Positions 61,213-64,000 of a stretch of DNA of 64,000 bases are shown here, piece after piece. The stretch's first letter is position 1, and each line of letters begins with the position of its first letter. The position numbers and the translations under genes are program-made. The notes below the pieces were generated by a model. That model was not told where the DNA came from. It did not search any database and was given only the letters and a program-made list of their open reading frames with translations. Source of the DNA: Sphingobacterium prati (GTDB lineage Bacteria; Bacteroidota; Bacteroidia; Sphingobacteriales; Sphingobacteriaceae); contig NZ_JABJWY010000034.1 of assembly GCF_013167215.1 (NCBI RefSeq), positions 310,001-374,000 of the forward strand. The letters run 5' to 3'.

Positions 61213-64000
61213 ATTGTATTCAAATACTCATTTAACGATAGCTCCGTTTCAACCTGCAATTTCTTCCGTAATCTATACCGATGGATTTCAACACCCCTAA
61301 CGGTAATATTCTGTAATTGCGCAATCTGTTTAGAGGTAAAATGAAGTTTCAAATACGCACATACTTTTAAGTCATTACGGGATAACCCTGGGTGTCTTTC
61401 CTTTAACTTGTTTAAAAAGCCATCATTGAGCTCGTCAAAATGACTGGCAAACTGATTCCAATTGGCGCTGTTCTTTTCAATGTCTTTCAATAATGTGTTG
61501 ATCCGTTTTAGATTTGAAGTTTCATCTTCCCCGGTATCGAGCTTGGCCAGCTCATCTCTTACTTTAATTAATGCCCCTGAATTTTCAAGTAGCTGCATAC
61601 TTGTGCTTGCCAATTCTTTTGTCTTGGCCATGACTTCATGAGCCAGTTTTTCATTGTTCAGCTTCACAATTTCTTTCTCATTTTTCTCAATTTCCAACTG
61701 ATGGATATAACGCAATTGCGCCAATTGCTGCTCATGTTTCAGCTGCTGTTTGCGCCGCTCTATTTTCCGCACACGAACCAATCCCAACACCCCCAGCATT
61801 GCCAATAGGAAATAGGCGATTTTAGCCCATAGTGTTTTATACCAGGGCGGTAACACGATAAAACTATATTCGGCCACATCGGATTCTTGGTTTAGATTGT
61901 TCCGTACTTTCACTAAAAACGTATACTGTCCATCCGACAAATTCGTGTAGGACTTTTCGGACTGCGGGGTCCAGGAAGACCAATGCTCATCATAACCCGA
62001 CAATTTATAGCTAAATTCAAGGTGTTGATGCATACCGTAGCTTGGTGAAGAAAAGCTAAATCGGAAAGAGTTGAAAACAGCAGGTAGCTGTAGCAGGCTA
62101 TCTTTGAGGGACTTTCCGGACTGCTTTACTCTCAAAGTATTCGAAAAAAAACCTGCAAAAATCAGGCTGTCTTCTTTCCCTGTAGCGACAATTTGAGATA
62201 ACATAGCGATAGGTTTAATGCTTTGCTTTAGGTATTTATCATAATTGATGTGTATCGCTCCTTTTTCTGCACCCACATAGATATTATTTCGATCAAAACT
62301 ATAAATATGCTCGAAGCCAGTCGTATTCATCCCCGCTATTTCCGGAAAATTAATCAAATGATATGTTTCACGCCCAGAATCAAAACGTCCCACACCAACC
62401 GTTTTCTTTGTGCAAAACCAGACATTTCCATCTTGATCATCTTTTAAATAGCGTATCGTTAAATCTTTAAATGCAGCGAACTGCTTCGAGGGCATAAACA
62501 TCTTTTTTGTATAATCATACTGGTAGAGTCCTTTTTCTGTCGCAAACACGACTTGATTTTTTATTTTAAATACATAATTCTGGTAATCTGCCGGCAAACC
62601 ATTTTTTTGTGTGTAGAGTTCTGCCCGGTAGGATCTTGTATCCTTCGAAAGCGTGATACGATAGATCCCACGATACGGATGCGAAGCCCATATCGTGCCA
62701 TTTTCATCCTGCTCAAGGAAGCGAAAGGAATCTGACAGTCCATCCAGTGGGCCTTTGGTCGAGAAAGTCCCTTGCTGAAAATCCAATAACTCTAGCCCTT
62801 GATAAGTTCCAATTAAACTTTCTTTGATCGGATATACCATATTGAGGGGAAGCAACTTCCAAGTCCCGATGCCCTGGCTTAGTGGTTTGATAGAATGCCC
62901 TAAGATCTGAAATAAGCCTTTATTGTGGCCAAGCAATAACTGACCATTGAGCTGTTCAAGGCGCCAGGCTTCTCCACCATCGCTGCCCTGAAGAAGGGAA
63001 AAGACGGATGGCGATCGGCTTTGATCTGCTAACTTGCTTTTTATATCTGCATAATATACGCCGTTGGAAGACGAAAGATAAAGTACATTATTAAAGATTA
63101 GGACGGAATATCCAGTTACATCATTTTCCATATTTGGTCTGAGATACCGAATAGCGCTTCCATAGCTTATCACAGAAATCACATTATCCGTACCGATCCA
63201 TATATTCTTTTGCCGGTCCACGAAGACTGCGGTGACATTCTTATTTTGCAAACCTTCTCTGACACCAATCTGTTGTATGGTCTTCCCCGCGAGGTCACGT
63301 ATGTGGCAACCTTCTTTTGCATTGCCAACAACAAAGGTTGAATCATCAATTTTCGCCAGGGATGGTGTATAACTGCCGTCGCTATGTTGTACATTCAATC
63401 GCATCAATTTCCTATTCTGCAAGGCATAGGTTTCATTATTTAAGGTTGACACCAACATACGATCTTTGCCAAAAGGCATCAATGAAGCTATTTTCACATT
63501 CTTAAAGGGCAGGTCTTTTAGATAAGGAGTCCATTTATTGTCGCGAAACTCCAACAACCCATTCTTCTTATCCTGTGCATAGAGCGTCCCCGCAGATTGT
63601 CCCATATAATACCATTCTACAGCGGCAGGATGTGCTTGAATCTTTTGTCCCTTTAGTTCAAATATCACGTTGGTCCCGCGAAAAAAAACCGATTGGCCTA
63701 CGCCAACGGTATTCCAGATATCTGCAAAGTTCCTGTATTTTTCGGGAACCAAATCCTGCAATGACCGATAGACTAAACCCGATTGCGGTGAGCGCTCAAA
63801 ATATCCGAAATCACCTTGCCCGCCAACATAAATTCGATCGTCGGCATCAATCCAGATCGAACGGATATTGGTGTGATTGGGCAGGGAAAATGTTTTCCAA
63901 TATCGTCCGTCAAAGGTCAGCAGCCCTTCGCTGTTACCAAAGTACATGATGCCATGACTATCCTGTTTGATATCCCAGGTGCGGCTCCCGCCTTGGTATA
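61209..64000 (-). CDS. Propeller/Y_Y_Y sensor with LuxR-type HTH, cut by window end
   Basis: At least 930 residues; the frame stays open to base 64000, so the N-terminus lies outside. Two-component-regulator propeller repeats fill about the first 580 residues (DRQKNIWIGTDNVISVI, DENGTIWASHPYRGIYRI), then a Y_Y_Y domain (FSYKLSGYDEHWSSWTPQSE, YTFLVKVRNN), one transmembrane helix (IAYFLLAMLGVLGLVRV), a coiled coil and a LuxR-like HTH (LSRNDLKVCAYLKLHFTSKQ, LQNITVRGVEIHRYRLRKKL). There is no kinase domain, so this is a one-component membrane-bound regulator, probably sensing a periplasmic ligand such as a glycan. Confidence 0.9.
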   Translation of the reverse strand, partial: YQGGSRTWDIKQDSHGIMYFGNSEGLLTFDGRYWKTFSLPNHTNIRSIWIDADDRIYVGGQGDFGYFERSPQSGLVYRSLQDLVPEKYRNFADIWNTVGVGQSVFFRGTNVIFELKGQKIQAHPAAVEWYYMGQSAGTLYAQDKKNGLLEFRDNKWTPYLKDLPFKNVKIASLMPFGKDRMLVSTLNNETYALQNRKLMRLNVQHSDGSYTPSLAKIDDSTFVVGNAKEGCHIRDLAGKTIQQIGVREGLQNKNVTAVFVDRQKNIWIGTDNVISVISYGSAIRYLRPNMENDVTGYSVLIFNNVLYLSSSNGVYYADIKSKLADQSRSPSVFSLLQGSDGGEAWRLEQLNGQLLLGHNKGLFQILGHSIKPLSQGIGTWKLLPLNMVYPIKESLIGTYQGLELLDFQQGTFSTKGPLDGLSDSFRFLEQDENGTIWASHPYRGIYRITLSKDTRSYRAELYTQKNGLPADYQNYVFKIKNQVVFATEKGLYQYDYTKKMFMPSKQFAAFKDLTIRYLKDDQDGNVWFCTKKTVGVGRFDSGRETYHLINFPEIAGMNTTGFEHIYSFDRNNIYVGAEKGAIHINYDKYLKQSIKPIAMLSQIVATGKEDSLIFAGFFSNTLRVKQSGKSLKDSLLQLPAVFNSFRFSFSSPSYGMHQHLEFSYKLSGYDEHWSSWTPQSEKSYTNLSDGQYTFLVKVRNNLNQESDVAEYSFIVLPPWYKTLWAKIAYFLLAMLGVLGLVRVRKIERRKQQLKHEQQLAQLRYIHQLEIEKNEKEIVKLNNEKLAHEVMAKTKELASTSMQLLENSGALIKVRDELAKLDTGEDETSNLKRINTLLKDIEKNSANWNQFASHFDELNDGFLNKLKERHPGLSRNDLKVCAYLKLHFTSKQIAQLQNITVRGVEIHRYRLRKKLQVETELSLNEYLNTI

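Overview
The window is about 64 kb of a Bacteroidota chromosome, most likely Sphingobacterium or a close Sphingobacteriaceae relative. This rests on gene content and style: a hut operon with a divergent LysR gene, a fused trehalose synthase/phosphatase followed by GH15, a very large alpha-2-macroglobulin, a propeller sensor with a LuxR-type HTH, TAnnTTTG promoter boxes, weak Shine-Dalgarno sites and moderate-to-low G+C. The genus call is inference. No prophage, insertion sequence or CRISPR array was seen.

Layout. 1-10.3 kb: 3' part of aconitase, pentapeptide-repeat and WG-repeat proteins, a DUF808 membrane protein, DUF4256, a DUF6265-YciI fusion, a GyrI-like domain protein, an atypical ClC channel, and rtcB (RNA ligase). 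10.39-10.65 kb: tandem tRNA-like elements upstream of and co-oriented with rtcB, the most unusual feature here. 10.9-17.1 kb: a lipoprotein, a cytosine-deaminase-like amidohydrolase, a broken AraC regulator, a degenerate YgjP-like protein, an MpaB-type oxygenase, recR and a LOG-family protein. 17.1-18.0 kb has no convincing gene but several hairpins. 18-28.5 kb: exonuclease/GIY-YIG protein, GNAT, the hutHIUG operon with its LysR gene, an ABM protein and a luxS-pfs pair. 28.7-32.8 kb: trehalose operon.

32.8-49.2 kb is a stress-type region: CsbD, a small OMP, DUF7218, two closely paralogous ECF-like sigma factors, a DUF2383 protein, topoisomerase IB, a FAD oxidoreductase, Ku, a phytochrome-like histidine kinase without the N-terminal bilin-binding Cys, tandem-domain GH43, a Cys-rich copper-binding bundle, and a LuxR-type response regulator next to a degenerate kinase. 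The two sigma genes share an almost identical 16-nt upstream motif. 49.3-64 kb: a SIMPL lipoprotein, alpha-2-macroglobulin, GH1, several membrane or secreted proteins of unknown role, and a membrane-bound Y_Y_Y/LuxR regulator cut by the window end.

Working together: hutHIUG degrades histidine to glutamate and formamide, probably under the adjacent LysR protein. luxS and pfs form the two-step SAH detoxification/AI-2 route. OtsAB and GH15 probably make and turn over trehalose. The stress region combines DNA protection and repair (Ku, TopIB), envelope or cytosolic stress proteins and dedicated regulators. RtcB with its tRNA-like RNAs looks like a Bacteroidota counterpart of the RNA-repair operons of Proteobacteria.
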